64,000 bases of DNA from the NCBI GenBank assembly GCA_034509425.1, contig JAVTVJ010011209.1, forward strand, positions 1 through 64,000, given 5' to 3'. This DNA comes from Eopsaltria australis (lineage: Eukaryota > Chordata > Aves > Passeriformes > Petroicidae). A program made the translations under genes and the position numbers. The notes beneath the pieces were generated by a model. That model worked only from the letters and a program-made list of their open reading frames with translations, made no database searches and was not told the DNA's origin. Shown here in pieces: positions 26,610 through 39,955 of this stretch (its first letter is position 1; each line of letters begins with the position of its first letter).

Positions 26610-26651
26610 CTGTGCAGACTGCAGAATCTTCACTCCAAAATGGCATTTCAT
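26610..26651 (-). CDS. DYRK4: DYRK4 tentative first coding exon
   Basis: An ATG at 26651 opens 14 codons (MKCHFGVKILQSAQ) ending in CAG|GTATGT at 26610. The phase (0) fits the next exon at 24190. There is no independent evidence of transcription, and the true start could lie elsewhere because the N-terminus of DYRK4 varies between isoforms. Confidence 0.35.
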
Positions 26652-29030
26652 TTCTTAGCAATACTTTTAAAAAGCTTGGCAGTTATGTCTGTATTACTAA
26701 TTTTTTTAAGTAGATTTAGTAATAGAGCATGAAAAATTTCCAAAATATCTTTAAAACTGAGCAAGAACTAAGGAAGAAGGTGAGTGGGCTCCAAGATGTG
26801 CTGCCAGAATTTGGAATCCATTTAATTTCCATTCAGTGGGGAAAGAGTAACAAGATTTTGAGGTGGACATTTCTCCTTTTACAGTGCAAAAGCAAAACCA
26901 GCCCATGCCTTTTTTTAACCATGGAAATCTGTGATCCTCTTTGTCCCCCTTTCTCAAAACCTACTTACTAAGAATTTATTGCTCTTTAGGCAATTTATTC
27001 AATAAAATCAGCAAGTGACCAACCTTCATAAAATTCCCCCAAATGGGTAAATAACAAACTTTGATCTGTAGAAAAACTGATCTGTACCTACACCAATCCT
27101 GCTGGTGGCTGAATGGGGAACAGGTGGATTTATTGGACAGTCCACACAGTGGCTTCATTTGATGGTCTTGATCCAGGTGACCCAGCAGAGCTGCTCCAGC
27201 AAAACCCTGGAGTTGCCCTATGGGCTCTGCAGCTGAGCTGTTGTGGCTGGGTTCGTTCTGGCAGATGCACTCCAAAGAAAAACTGCAGCAACTGTTACTA
27301 TTCCACTCAATTTCATTCTTGGTTTCCCTGCTCCTGTGGCACTCAGCCTTGTCCTACAGCTCCAATGTCACAGTCCCAGACTATCATCTCCTGCTATTCC
27401 AGCCCTTCACATCCTGGATCACCTTGCTCATTCCAGTTACCACCAAAGAAACAGAACAATGTCCTCATCCACCACCTAGCCTGCAGTCACAAGGGATTTT
27501 AGGTTTACAGCATTCTGTAAAATCTGACATCGTGACACACTTCCATAATTCTCAAAGTATCAGAGTAATTTTTTGGTACCATGTTAACCATAGAAATAAG
27601 AAATGCATTAAAATTTTGTAAATTTTTAAGGACACAACTACATAAAATAAAGACCCCATTGTCACCTCATTTAAACAGGCATTTTCTTCTCTCTGTTCTC
27701 AAAACTGAATGAAACCTGTGGAATACATGGAGAGAATACAACACAGGTGCTAAATCATGTAATACATTAAAGAGCCATAGCAAATACACTCTCACTCAAA
27801 ACACAGTAGGAACACAGACATTTTCCCCACCTTGTCAACTATTTCTGTCAGCATTACTGCAGGAGCTGTTAAGTGCAGGATAGGAGCTGTTTATTCCATT
27901 CGGCGAAGGCATTTCAGGAAGCCCACCTTCATCTAGTCAGAGCATAGCAGGAGCAGTTCCATGCACAGTGCCCTGAGCAGAAAAAAATGGATAATGCTTC
28001 TGCTTGGCTTCAGATTTAAATTTTTATCCTGGAAATGTGTCAGTGACTATTAGCTGCTCTAGTATTCTTTTGGTGGCCATCTGTTCCCTTTCTCAGCCTC
28101 CTTCTAGCCAAATATAATTTTCCATATTTATCATGGCAAGTCAGTAATAAGAAAGACAAATATAACAGGATTGGCTGTTCTCCTTGTCATCTCAGTCTGT
28201 TCTTTCTCACTGAGCTCATGTGCTTGCAAAACCAAAAAACACTTGAACTTGGATTTTGTCAAAATTTGTCACAGTGACCTTGCTATCCAGTGAGCAAAAT
28301 CTCTTCACCAAGACTGACAGACTGGAAAATGAAAATAAATTAATTCCTCAAGGGTTGGTTTCTCATTGGGCATTATATGTCAAGTAATGAGGACCAAACT
28401 GGCACCTTGGTCTATGGTTCTTGAGGGCATTGGTGCAGAGCTGCTCTGCCTTGTGGGATGAGGCTCTCATTTATGTGTGGATAATTAGACAGAGCTTAGC
28501 TGCCCTCCTGTCTTTCCTTTTCCTCCTTTGGATGCTGTGCATGTGTGATGGGACACTGATGGAGGCGCCCCTATTCTCCAGCTGTCTTAGGGGAATATCT
28601 AAAGCCAAAATACAGTGTGGTCGCCTCCATACAGCCAAAGAATGGCATGTTCCCTGATGGTCTGAAATCTGTCAACAACCCAGAATAGTTTTACCTTCAC
28701 TCAGAAACCAGGGTTTTCAGGGAGGAAATACATTGAAGGCTGCTGCTTTTACAGATGCTGCTGGAATGGTCAAAGGACAAACAGTTATTCCTTTGCAGCC
28801 ATGGTGGTCTCTGTAAAGCTTTTCCTGATGCAATTGCTGTGCTGCACCACCCTAAAAGGCACATTGCTCCCACTTCCATCACTCCCACTTTTCCATTCAT
28901 CCAAGCTTGGCAACCCTCTAGGCAACAAATCCTCCCCAGTATTATAAACCTCGCATGCAAGAGAAACTTCTCATTTTCTCACCAAATAACCACTCAGGCT
29001 GTCATGCCAGCAGGGGGGGCATGTAGATCA
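26652..29030. other. Upstream of DYRK4, nothing recognised
   Basis: Contains the presumed DYRK4 promoter and 5' UTR, but no CpG-rich promoter or TATA box could be fixed. Short plus-strand frames at 27113-27621 are unsupported. Confidence 0.4.
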
Positions 29031-29335
29031 TCCTAGAAGAGTCCTAGAATGGCTGGGGTTGGAAGGGACCTGAAAGACGGTCTCATTCCAACCCCTGCCA
29101 TGGGCAAAGACACCTTCCACTATCCCAGGTTGCTTCAAGCCTCATCCAACCCGGCCTTGGACACTCCCGGGGATGGGGCAGCCACAGATACTCTGGGAAA
29201 CCTGTGCCAGGGCCTCACCACCCTCACAGTAAAGAATTTCTTCCCAAAATCCCATCTAAACCCTCAGTGGGAATCCATTCCCTCCTATCCTGTCACTCCA
29301 GGCCCTTGCCAAGAGTCTCTCCCTGTTAGCATTCC
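29031..29335 (-). mobile_element. CR1 LINE 3' fragment
   Basis: Antisense CR1: 'ctagaatggctggggttgga', 'atgggcaaagacaccttcca', 'cctgtgccagggcctcacca'. The 174-residue plus frame over it is a repeat shadow. Confidence 0.9.
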
Positions 29336-29339
29336 CAGG

Positions 29340-30925
29340 ATAGCCTCCGTAGAAAGGAGTGAAATACACATATGCCCATGTTTCAGCCATCCTCCATTTA
29401 GAATATCCTCTACTTTATTTTCTTTATTTCCCTTCTTTGCAATGCTTTCTCTTGTCCTCATTTTATTTTCTTACATTCTTGTAAACATATTCAAATTTGC
29501 TGTGATAAGTCATGCAGGAATAAAAACAATCTTCAGGATCATTCTTTTGTATTATCTGAAGAGAACCAACTAATTTTTGACAACACAAGAAATTGAATAA
29601 AGCTTTCTCCTCCGTTTCTTGGCAATACTCTCAAAGCAAGAGAAACCCACCAGGATTAATACTAAGTTTCAGTCATGCTACATTGAAGTAAAAAGCAGTG
29701 CATAAAATGTTTCAGCTATAAATTTCGAAGCAGTTTTTTGAAGTTTGAAGGAAAGATTTATGATCTTTATAACTATTTTTTTTAAATTACCCACTTTGGA
29801 AAGATATTTGATTAAAGCAGTTGAGTGCAATAGTACATAAATTCCTTGTGGATGTGATCACTGCCTGTGATCATCACACAGACATCTTTAACAAATTCTA
29901 TAAGTTTGGCAACATCTCTGTGAAGTAGAATAGTATTAGTGGTAAAGGAAATTAGAGCTTTCCCTGCAAAGAAACTTCCCTGCATCCTGGAGTGGGAAGA
30001 GGATTCATTCCATCTTAGCTAAACATTGAAGGTAAACAAATTTCCCTGTGGAAGTGCCCCTGTCTTTTTAATGGTTTGGCTTGAGAAGGAGCCTGTGCAC
30101 ATAATGTAGACTGCATATCACAAACTTTTACATCCCTAGAATTGGAATAGATTAATTCTACTCTTTATAGCATTTACTCTGCTACTCCTGCACTTCAGTC
30201 TTCCTGATCTGAGCCAGGGCAAAAGGCACAGAGGAGCAATGAACTGAGTCCTGCCTCAGTGCTGTGCTGGGACATCCATCCAGGCTTGAGCAGTGCCACA
30301 GGGAAGGTCCAATGCTGCCACCGCAGCCTGAACCAGGGAAGATAAATACCAAATTCCCTGAAGCAATGTGAATGGTGCTGACAGAAAACTTCTTAAACCA
30401 CTCCTGCTCTATTTGCTCTAATAAAGCATAGGAACTATGTTTTTTGCCCTCTGCAGAATCAGTGCAAAGGGACTGGGTGATTTAAGGTTTTGCATACATT
30501 TACTTGGGCAAAGAATCCACCAGATGAACCAATCAGTCCAAGTCTGATAGAAATAGAAAAACCAGTCAAGGGTTCTGGCTCCTTTAGAATGTTTCTTCCA
30601 CAGAAGAGTGTAAAAGCTTGGGGTATGATAAAGTCAAGATTCTAACATTTAAATTAATTGCTAGTAAATTTGCTCTTTAAAGTTTATTAACAATTCCTAT
30701 CAAAGTTAAGATCTGCTCTTTCTCCCAGCAAACAAGAAAAAATAATTACAACGCTGTTTGTTCTAAATGTGCTCAAAACCTGGGTAAGAATCATGAATGC
30801 AATTTTACATAGGAGGGAACTAAGGCACTGTGTTGCTAAGGGTGTAATTCCCAGAACCTTTTGAGATAATTCCTAACATCTGAGTAAGTGTCCTTGTCTG
30901 AATTCAAATAGAATTTGGGTACATG
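29340..30925. other. Intergenic, nothing recognised
   Basis: AT-rich, no feature recognised. Confidence 0.4.
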
Positions 30926-30929
30926 GGTG

Positions 30930-31745
30930 TGAAAAATGAAGCCAACACTTAATAATTAGTTGAAATAAAAAGGAGGTTTATAAACAAAAAAAAAAAAAAA
31001 ATTAGGGAAAAAAAATAAAAGCCGGGTCCACAACGATTAGAGATTCTTATAACCAATATGGCTAAAAACCCACCACAAGGATCTACAGTGCTGGGCTCTA
31101 CTTGAGTTAGTCCCAAGTAGAAAAGAAATAAAATTCAGGCCTAAAATCCCAGCACCAGGCTCTGCCTAGGCTAATCCCAAGCCTGAGAGCTGCAGGGGGC
31201 AGCACTCCAGCAAGCACAGGACACTCCAGTGTAGGCAGGAACAGGAAGCACTCTCCAAGCTGCGCACAGGGTTTTATACCCCCTTTGCTCCTCCCATCAC
31301 CGCCCCCGATCCACCCTCAGTCAGCCTCCTAGGTTGGGGCTGATTGGTAAAGTCCAAGATTGATGTAAAGCCTCTTGACCAATGGCCCATTGGTTTCTAG
31401 GGGCCAGTCCTCGGGGTGATGTCATCAGCACTTTAGGCGGAAACTGCCTCATTGAAATGCATGGTTGCCATGGAGCTCAGTAACAGGCCAACTGCCAGTT
31501 CCTAAAAATAGTCCCTTAGCCATGGGTGGGGATTCTCTCTCCAGAGTGCTGAGAGATCCTAATTAAAACTCTTAGAGAAGTTTTTAGTAAAATGTAGACT
31601 TTAAAACTCTGTTTAACACTTAGAAATAACATTAAACACTTGGACATGAACTGTAAACTTTTACCAACTTTAAGAACTACTTAATAACTTCATTAATTAT
31701 AATATTAACTTAACTTCTTTTCCTTCTTTATGAATGTGAAAGCCA
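30930..31745. mobile_element. Possible LTR-type insertion
   Basis: The flanks share TGTGAAA (30928-30934 and about 31735-31741), which may be a target duplication. Between them lie an A-rich run (about 30987-31005), CCAAT boxes and a TATA-like run, in GC-richer sequence than the surroundings. Canonical TG...CA ends were not seen, so this is tentative. Confidence 0.35.
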
Positions 31746-32111
31746 ACTCCTTAGATTTCATTTATGACAATGGGGATTTTCCAAACAGCTCTCTGACTGT
31801 ATAAAGCCAAAAGGACCCCAGCAACATCACCATTTCTAGAAAACAGACTGGGCAAAGAAATGACAGCCCAGAAATCAGTGTTCCAACTGGTTTTCTAATG
31901 CATCAATCTGTTCTCAGGACTATTCCAAGAACAGAAAACATGGTTATTCCTGGACTCACAAACTGAAGAGGAATCACTTGAAAAGCAGGAATTGGACATG
32001 AACCAGATAAGCTGATTTAAATCGAGTGGGGTGCACAGATGAAATGTAGGTCTAGATATGTTGAAAAGTCATAGGCAAAAAGAAACCCCAACATTTGATA
32101 GGCAAATATAT

Positions 32112-32682
32112 CATAGAATATCCTGAGTTGGAAGGGACCCACAGGATCGTCCAGTCCAATTCCTGGCCCTGCACAGACACCCCAACAATCCCACCTGTGC
32201 CTGAGAGTGTTGTTCAAACACTCCTGGAGCTCTGACAGCCTTGGGGCTGTGACCATTCCCTGGGGAGCCTGTTCAGTGCCCCACCACCCTCTGGGGGAAG
32301 AACCTTTTCCTGATACTCACCCTAACCCTCCCCTGGCACAGCTCCAGCTGTTCCCTCGGGTCCTGTCCCTGGTCACACAGAGCAGAGATCAGGGTCTGCC
32401 CCTCCTCTTCCCCTCATGAGGAAGCTACAGAACTGCTGTGAGCTCTGACCTCAGTCTGCTCTTCTCCAGCTGAACAGACCAAGTGCCCTTAGCCGCTCCT
32501 TGTGTGGCTTCCCCTCCAGGCCCTTCACCATCTCCAAAACCCTACTTTGGACACTCTCTAACAACTTTAGCTCTTTCTCATATTGTGGCATGCAAAACCA
32601 CACACAATATTCAAGGTGAGGCCAACCCAGCCCAGAGCAGAGTGGGACAATCCCCTCCTGGCCCTGCCAGCCATGCTGGGCC
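32112..32682 (-). mobile_element. CR1 LINE fragment (second subfamily)
   Basis: Antisense CR1 of the 'catagaatatcctgagttgg' type with 'tgttcagtgccccaccaccc', 'tcctgatactcaccctaacc' and 'gcccttagccgctccttg'. It is cut off at 32682 by the next insertion. Confidence 0.9.
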
Positions 32683-33431
32683 TGGTAAGATCATTATCAT
32701 GATGGAAAAGGATTTTTGGCTTGCTTGTCAACCTCTGAAAGCTTTGCAAGAACTTCCCTTTGTTATAAATGCATATTATAGTGTTGGCTTTTCGCAAATA
32801 ATGAATGCTATGTGTATGGTGTTGGTTATTGTAGAAGTTGCTTTTGTTATAGGAATATAATCATTTTTTTTAATGCTTTAATGCCTTTTTGTCTTAGCTT
32901 AAATGTAGTGGCTAATGTAGCTGTGTTAAAATGTACCTAGCTTAAAATAACTAAACCGCAAGCTTAGTTGGATAAGCATGGGTGTAACAGGCTCCTATCC
33001 CAGGATATCTCTATCGACAAGGAACCATCTGACAGGATACCCCTATCGACAAATAACCATCTGACTGGACATCCCTATCGACAATGACCATCTGCTGGAC
33101 ACCGATGGACAAAGGAAACCTCAAAGAAACTGCGCATGCTCTAAAAAGGCGGACCCAAGGAGGAGCCATGCTAACGAGTGCCTGGAAAATGTAAAATAGT
33201 TTGGAGAAAAGTTTGAATATGTATACTTGTCTATGAATATGTAACAGGCTGATGCAATAAGAAATGTATATAAACAGAGTATTTTCACCATGTCAGATGT
33301 GCTCTTGGCTCCATGCCAAGAGTTCCCAACGTCACCTGGACATTGTAACCTTTTGCCCTATACCTTGTCCCTTTATTGTCCTTTTATTAAACCTTTAAAT
33401 TTTAACAGGAGACTGAACCTCGTTTTTAACA
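32683..33431 (+). mobile_element. Probable solo LTR inserted in CR1
   Basis: It follows the CR1 body abruptly and ends TTTTTAACA. It contains TATA-like TATATAAACAG (about 33266) and a polyadenylation-like ATTAAA (about 33386) in plus orientation. The same terminal TTTTTAACA is found in the LTR at 41421-41920. The left boundary and target duplication are uncertain. Confidence 0.6.
33001..33118 (+). repeat. Tandem repeat of about 31 bp inside the LTR
   Basis: About 3.5 units, each containing the core CTATCGACAA followed by ACCATCTG. LTR U3 regions often carry such direct repeats as enhancers, but function here is not shown. Confidence 0.85.
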
Positions 33432-33439
33432 CCTTCAAG

Positions 33440-34013
33440 AAAGAGCTCCATCTGTTTCTACCAATTTGCAGGTGAAACATGGGGGGTGCCTGTGTTATCC
33501 CTGTGCTGCCTGGAAGTGGAAGCTGGAGAGGCTGAGCCAGGAGAACCAAGGCCTCTCAGTCCTTGTGTAGTTCATAAATACAGTTACTAAATACCTCCCC
33601 AAATCCTACTGACATCACACATTCACCTGCGCATTCAGATACGCTTCCTAAATAATGCCCTCTGAGGAGGAAAACCCTGGAAATCATTTCCCAACCTCAT
33701 CACTTCAGAGGGGTTACACTGTATGAAATAAGTAGCTCAGCAAGGAGTGGCACCTCACAGTGATTTTTCTCCAGAAAGTCACTTTAAACAAAAGCATCAA
33801 ATGTCAGTTTTAAACCTAGAAACATACTTTTTCTTTATAATGTAGGACTTCTGATTTCAGAGTAATGCAACTCACTATAATTATTTCTATAGAGCATCTT
33901 TTTTTCCTCTAAAATAAAAAATAGACCGGCTGTCTACAATATACATATATTTTTAAAATGCCACAAAGCCTTTCACTTAAGCCTAAAGGTCAATCTGAAA
34001 TCTTTTGCAGAAC
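33440..34013. other. Intergenic, nothing recognised
   Basis: No gene or repeat recognised. Confidence 0.4.
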
Positions 34014-34018
34014 CCTAG

Positions 34019-35631
34019 TGTAGTGGTTTTAGTTCGCTTATTCAGGTTTGTGGCTAAATGTTAGCACACTTATTTAAATTTACTTGATTGCTTGTTGTGA
34101 GATAAGGATTAGGAGTAGGCAAAGCAGGCTCAAACTTTATAAAGTATAAAGAAGTTTTATTAATATATTTAAGACAAAGGGAAAAAGAAAAAAAAACTTA
34201 AGAAAAACTAGAACAAACTTTCTAGACCACTTTTCTTTCTCTACTTTTCTATTTTATTCTCTCTGACAACATACAAAAGACAACACTTTGACTTCTAGTC
34301 AGTTTACCACTTCAGAAACAGCTCTTGTTTTAGTTTATTTAGGGAGAGAAGTTTCTTTTGTTTACACTATGGATTTTCTGTAAGAAAAATACAGTTTTTA
34401 TGGGTTTTCTGCCTTACTATTAACCGCCACTCGGAGCAAAGTCTAGCTTAATGGTGGATTTCTCTCACACTAGTAGCTTTCCCACAGCTATTATGGTGGG
34501 TTATGAACAGTCCACAGGGTACTTGTTTTAAGGATGCCCAGTTCAATTGCAGCAACAAAGAAAATCTCTTCTTCTGTGCTTAGCAACACAGGTTCTCCTG
34601 ACAACTCAGGTTCTCTAGCATTCTCCCCGGGACCAGGGTTCTGGGTCACAGCCTCTCCTCTCTCTTAGCTTTAGTTTCTCATCAGGCTGTACTTTTTCTA
34701 ACACTTACTTGTCTGTACTTAGGTATTTTAGTTCATTGGTTGCAATAAGAACTTCACATCTCCCTTTGGACTATATCTTTATATATTACAGAGAATTTAT
34801 TAGCTCAGTCTCTAACTATAGTTTTCTAAAAGAGTTTTCAGCTTCACTCTTGAAGCAACTTCCTATGCACTTCTTTGTGAGTATCAGTTCTGCTTTTTTT
34901 ACTGACTGTAAAGTTTCTGCGCTGCACTATGTAGATGTCCTCACTCGTTCTTCTCTCTGCGAGGAAGGATGGGTGTCTGTGAGTTTAGTCCAGGTATGGA
35001 GAGAGTTAATCTCTGTCTCTCTCTCTCCGGCAGTGTGAGGATCACGTGCTCTCTGCCGGGCTGCTTGAACAGGTCCGAGCTGGATGCTAGACGCTCTCAA
35101 GAGTCTCTGCTTGTCTCTGCCAAGCTAGTTCGGCCTGGTAGAGCCATCTGGGCCCGGGATGACAGAGCAGAGCCTGGCCCGAGCTGGATAGAGTCCGGCC
35201 CGGTCCTTGCCTGGCCCGGCTCTCCCTCTTGTGTAGCTGACACACCGGCTGAACTAGATCTGCTGAAAATTCTAATCGTTTCCTCCCCCATGCCTGCCCG
35301 GCTGCAGCGGCACGGCTGCCGTAAAACCTCCCTTCCCCCCCCCCCCATCCCTCCATTGGAAGGAGGTGTGGGGGGGTCTTACTAGCGAGAGAAGCAGGAG
35401 CTGCTCCTCTCTACACAGCAGCAGCAGGTCTAAAGAGGAAGAGCTTCAGAGAGTCTCTGCTTATATATAGTTTTTTCCTCGAAAGCAGATCAACTTTTTA
35501 ATTGGTTTACTTACCTATCAATCTTTAAAACTACCTGATTATTAGCTCTCTCTCGCAGGAAGGAAGTTGTATTCCTTCCTGCAGCACAGATCACTTCCTA
35601 GATTTTGACCCCTCTGGCCTAACCCAGGACA
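34019..35631 (-). mobile_element. Long solo LTR (about 1.6 kb), 5-bp target duplication, C-to-T rich
   Basis: The same family as 3515-5120: forward TGTAGTGG...CCAGGACA with a perfect CCTAG duplication on each side (34014-34018 and 35632-35636). The minus strand carries a TATATATAAGC-type TATA near 35465 and AATAA signals near 34155, so its sense strand is the minus strand. Compared with the other copy, the left 800 bases carry many C-to-T changes on the plus strand. Confidence 0.9.
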
Positions 35632-35779
35632 CCTAGGTACTCTGAGATTCTATAAATTAATTACTTGCTTACTATTTATGCAGAAACCTGTAAGATACTC
35701 CTGTAATTTAAAAATGTTAATTTCTTATCTTTGCAGCAATAACAATGATACTGTTTTCATTAAAAATTGCCATCAAAAA

Positions 35780-35880
35780 ATCATAGATTCATAGAATATC
35801 CTGAGTTGGAAGGGACCCACAAGGATCAATGAAGCCCAAATCCTGGCTCTGCACAGGACAGTCTCAAGAATCACCCATCT
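35780..35880 (-). mobile_element. CR1 LINE 3'-tip fragment
   Basis: Antisense CR1 tip: 'tcatagaatatcctgagttg', 'gaagggacccacaaggatca', then 'cctggctctgcacaggacag'. About 100 bp. Confidence 0.85.
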
Positions 35881-35884
35881 TAAT

Positions 35885-37095
35885 TCTACTTCTCCAAAGA
35901 AATTTAAATAATGGTTAATGCAATAAAAATATCATATGGAATTGATGGCAGATGGTACAACGGACCAAACTATCTTCTTTCTGTTTATTTTCAGTTCCTC
36001 ACAACAGATATGTCACAACCTAATACAAACGTTTGTACGTTAAACAATAAAAAAATGCCAACCATTATTACCTTAGGCTGGACTCTTTTATTTCTTCTCA
36101 CTTGTAAACAAGAGTTACTGAAGAAGATGAAATCACAGCAGCTCTCACTGCTCCTTTCTTGCTTTTCCCATAATGACAAAGCTCCATGTTTTAAATCTGT
36201 CTCCATTAAATTGTTCTCTTTGTGATTTAAACCTGACACTGAAGTTAATCTGATCCAACCCATGCCCCTCTGTGAATAAAAGCCTGGGCTGATTGATGAT
36301 TTTTAGGGTGAGCTGGCTGGAATCAAGTCCCAGGTTGTTTTACCATGTTCCCCAGCAGTGACACAAACCAAATTGAGCTGAACTGGGAAGTTGATGCTCT
36401 ATGAAATCTTTGAGGACTTTACACCAGCATAACATGTTTGTCAATTAGGCTCAGCAGCATTGCCAACCCATCCCTTGGGGTGCCACATTTGCTTTGCTTT
36501 CCTTCCTTCTGTGTTTTAATTCTTTTTCAAAGACATAGCTGCAGCTTTAGCTCACCTGCTCTGAACATGAACTGTCTGAGGGAAAATCCAAGGTAATTCT
36601 AGTGTTATTGAGAATCCCAACAGTGCCCCTGAGCACCACACTCACAGCTCCCTCTTAGCACTCAGAATTCTTGACAATCTCGCAATGAGTGTTTCTAGGT
36701 AGTCCTGTCTCTGTTTACACTCCAATCCTCTATGGACTCCTTAGATATTCCATCAGCAAAATGCCTGCAGCTGGAGCAGCCTCAGCTTGAAATATTAAAG
36801 GAACCGACTTCGGCGGTCTTCTATTCAAGTATTCCTGACAGACTCCATGGGGAAATAGCTCATGCTTAGTCTCAATACATTATTTTCATTACTTTTCTTA
36901 TGAGAATGATAAAGCAATTCATATTTCAAAAAAAAAAAAAAGCAGAAAAAAGGCAGACACAAACTTTACTAAAGTGAAAGAAAAAATTTTAAAATCCAGA
37001 GGAGCGATGCCAGCTTTAAAACAATAACGCCACAATGGGTTTTGAATAAAAAAAGGGGAAAAGAAATCTTTAAATCAGCTTTTCTTTTTTAAACA
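35885..37095. other. Intergenic, nothing recognised
   Basis: AT-rich sequence without a recognisable gene or repeat. Confidence 0.4.
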
Positions 37096-37099
37096 TGGC

Positions 37100-37500
37100 A
37101 TCATAGACTGGCCTGGGTGGGAAGGGACCTTACAGATCACGCGGTTCCATCCCCACTGCCAGGGGCAGGGACACCTCCCACTATCCCAGGTTGCTCAGAG
37201 CCCCATCCAACCTGGCCATGGACACTTCCAGGGATGGGGCAGCCACAGCTTCTCTGAGCAACCTGTGCCACGGCCTCACCACCCTCACAGGGAACAATTT
37301 CTTCCTCATATCCAATCTAAACCTACTCTCTCTCAGTGTGAAGCCATTCCCTGTCTTGTCACTCCAGGCCCTTGTCAAGAGTCTCTCCATCTTTCCTGTG
37401 GGCTCCCTTCAAGCACTGCAAGGCCACAATGAGGCCACCCCAAAGCCTTCTTTTCTCCAGACTGAACAGTCCCAGTTCTCTCAGCTTTTCCCCACAGGAG
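37100..37500 (-). mobile_element. CR1 LINE 3' fragment
   Basis: Antisense CR1: 'catagactggcctgggtggg', 'tatcccaggttgctcagagc', 'cctcacagggaacaatttct', 'aaggccacaatgaggccacc'. Confidence 0.92.
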
Positions 37501-37504
37501 GAAA

Positions 37505-39835
37505 ATCAGTTTGACATGAAAGTGCCAGTGAACCATTTAATAGAAAAGGCATATGACAAACTTAATCAGAAATAGTGAATAAATACACAAATGAACTTTG
37601 GCTCTGTAAGTGAACTGTCTAATTGTTACCAGAAAAAGGGAAAAAATCAACCAAATGACACAAACAATAAGAACAACTAAAAAAAGAAGTAAGTCTGTGG
37701 CTTCCCATAATTTTGAATTAGGCTCATGAAAGAAATCACCTTTCCCTCCAATCTACTTCACTGATAACCTCAGTCATCACAAGTGGAATTACACAGCTCC
37801 TACTAAAAAAAATAGAAGGATAGTACTATCCATAGGTTTTTTAATAGAATTAAAAACAGATCTATTGATTACATGGAAATATGCAAAGGCAGGATGCAGC
37901 TTCCAGGCATATCCCTGTGCCAGCATTTTCCTCTAGACCAGCTCTGAGTGTTTTGGATGGTTCTGTCTTCTTGTAAGGGCTGTATGTGAAGCCCAGGGAT
38001 TTTATTTAGGGAGGTTGGACTGCCTTCTGCTGGAATCTAGTTTTAGCTCTGGCAAGACATCTACATTTAGCTGCACAGGCCAAAAGCCATATTTCAGGAA
38101 TGCTGCAGGCACTTGGGCATATTAGGAATGCAGGTGCATGCCTGGTGCAATGGCTCACTGCTGTCCACTCCTTCCCACTCCCAGCCAGTGGAGAGCACTG
38201 GAAACCCCTGGGATTCAGGCTGTTGTCTGCATTTCACATGCTGTGTACTCAGGTATGTCTTGAATAATGTGCTTGGCCTCCTTTTCTCCAGGCTAAACAC
38301 CCTCAGCCACTCCTCACAGGACTCACTCTTAAGGTATCTATGTCAGTATCTACATACACGGAATTTTAATACAGTAATCTCAATATATTGAAGATAAATG
38401 GGCCAAAAAAGTCCATGCCTGGCGCATGTCTATTGCTATCACTAATTAAATAGGAGATTTCAACTATATATTTTGCCTCACTTTCTCTTTGGGGAGGAGG
38501 AATTTGTCAGAAATCATCCCCCAGTGGTGCTTCAGGAGAAATATGTATTTATTAAAAGAGCTTTACTATTATTTGTAGAAAATATTTTAATAGTACTCTA
38601 TTCATGTGCATTATAAATTCTCAGAATATCAGGGAGATTTCAAAGGAGAACTGTTTCATACTCGTTGTTGTACAAAGAATAATTAGAATTAAAGTAGGGG
38701 ATCTCAAGTCGTGGCTTCAAATCTAAACTATTCTGTGACAGTGACATTGCAGTGTCACTCTCACCACACCAGTCCTGTGTTTTCAGGTGTTACCACAGCC
38801 TTGTCTCACTCTTTGCATAACAACACTCACTTTACACCCTGTGTAAGACCTCCCTGCATGTTCAGCTAGAGTGCAAAATAACATCATCATCAGGACAGTA
38901 ATAAATTATATCACTTTAACAAAATCAAAATTTGCTCATAAATCCATTTTTTTCCTTTGCACAGAAGAAATGAAGAGTGTACAGAGGAGCTACTGCAGTA
39001 TGTGCTGGGTTACATGTCTCAGGAATGATATGGATGAAAATTTGGGAGTTAGGCAGTGTTCCCACTTGGAACAGGCTGTGATGTGTGGAGGACAATGCTT
39101 CCCATCAACTTCAATAACACACTTCACTTTTTTGGGAGCAGCTGGAAAAATCTGCCTCCAGATTTCTTTGGCAAGAAAGATGAAGCAAAGCAAATGAGGA
39201 AAGGGGAAGGAGGAGCTGATCTCAGACAAACTCCAAAGGGGATACAGCTCAGCAGGGAATGTATTCTTCATTATCACTTATTATTGCAACCTCACTGGGG
39301 CTAATGAAGATACAGGGCACGGACGTGATGGATGAGGAGAATGAGACTTTATTCTATACACAACTTCCCAAATCAGAGGTGGAAAACACATCTCCTACAG
39401 ACCATGATTCTTCTTAAAGTGATCACTTCCAAACTATTCAGTGCTAAATATCTCTCTTGCTGATTTGAATGTTCCCAGGATCTTTGGCAGCTCTCCACAT
39501 TTGCAGTTCCTCTGCAGGTAGCCTAAATGCCGCCAACTCTGGGTAAATATATCTCATCTGCCTTTGATTTATGGGCAAGATTCAGCCTTCCTGGAACAGG
39601 CTTTGTGCAGGTGGAATGGGTGGGAGCACCAGAACCCATCCACGTGGCAGGAAAATGAGCTTAAAAGAGTTTCACCTAATGATCTTTCTCTCAAGTGAAA
39701 CAGCTGGCCTGCCTTCCCAAAACCTGGCAGTGGCTTCATGATTACATCTGCACAGCCATGTGAACACAGACAAAGGGAACATCTTTTACAAGGGAACTGA
39801 GTTCTACCTAAAATCACTGCAGGATCTCTACATGT
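37505..39835. other. Intergenic, nothing recognised
   Basis: No gene recognised. Short overlapping frames on both strands at 38871-39304 have no recognisable domain. Confidence 0.4.
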
Positions 39836-39837
39836 TA

Positions 39838-39955
39838 TCAGAGACTATTTACAAGGGCATGGAGTGACAGAACAAGGGGGTAAGGCTTAAAACTGACAGA
39901 GTAGGTCTAGATTGAATATTATGAAGAAATTCATTCCTGTGAGGGAGGTGATGTG
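39838..39955 (+). mobile_element. CR1 fragment interrupted by an LTR
   Basis: Sense CR1 text ('gggcatggagtgacagaaca', 'gaagaaattcattcctgtga') that breaks off at the LTR at 39956. Confidence 0.7.

Noticed and set aside
29049..29573. 174-residue plus-strand open frame
   Set aside because: Its first half is antisense CR1 and the rest has no recognisable domain.
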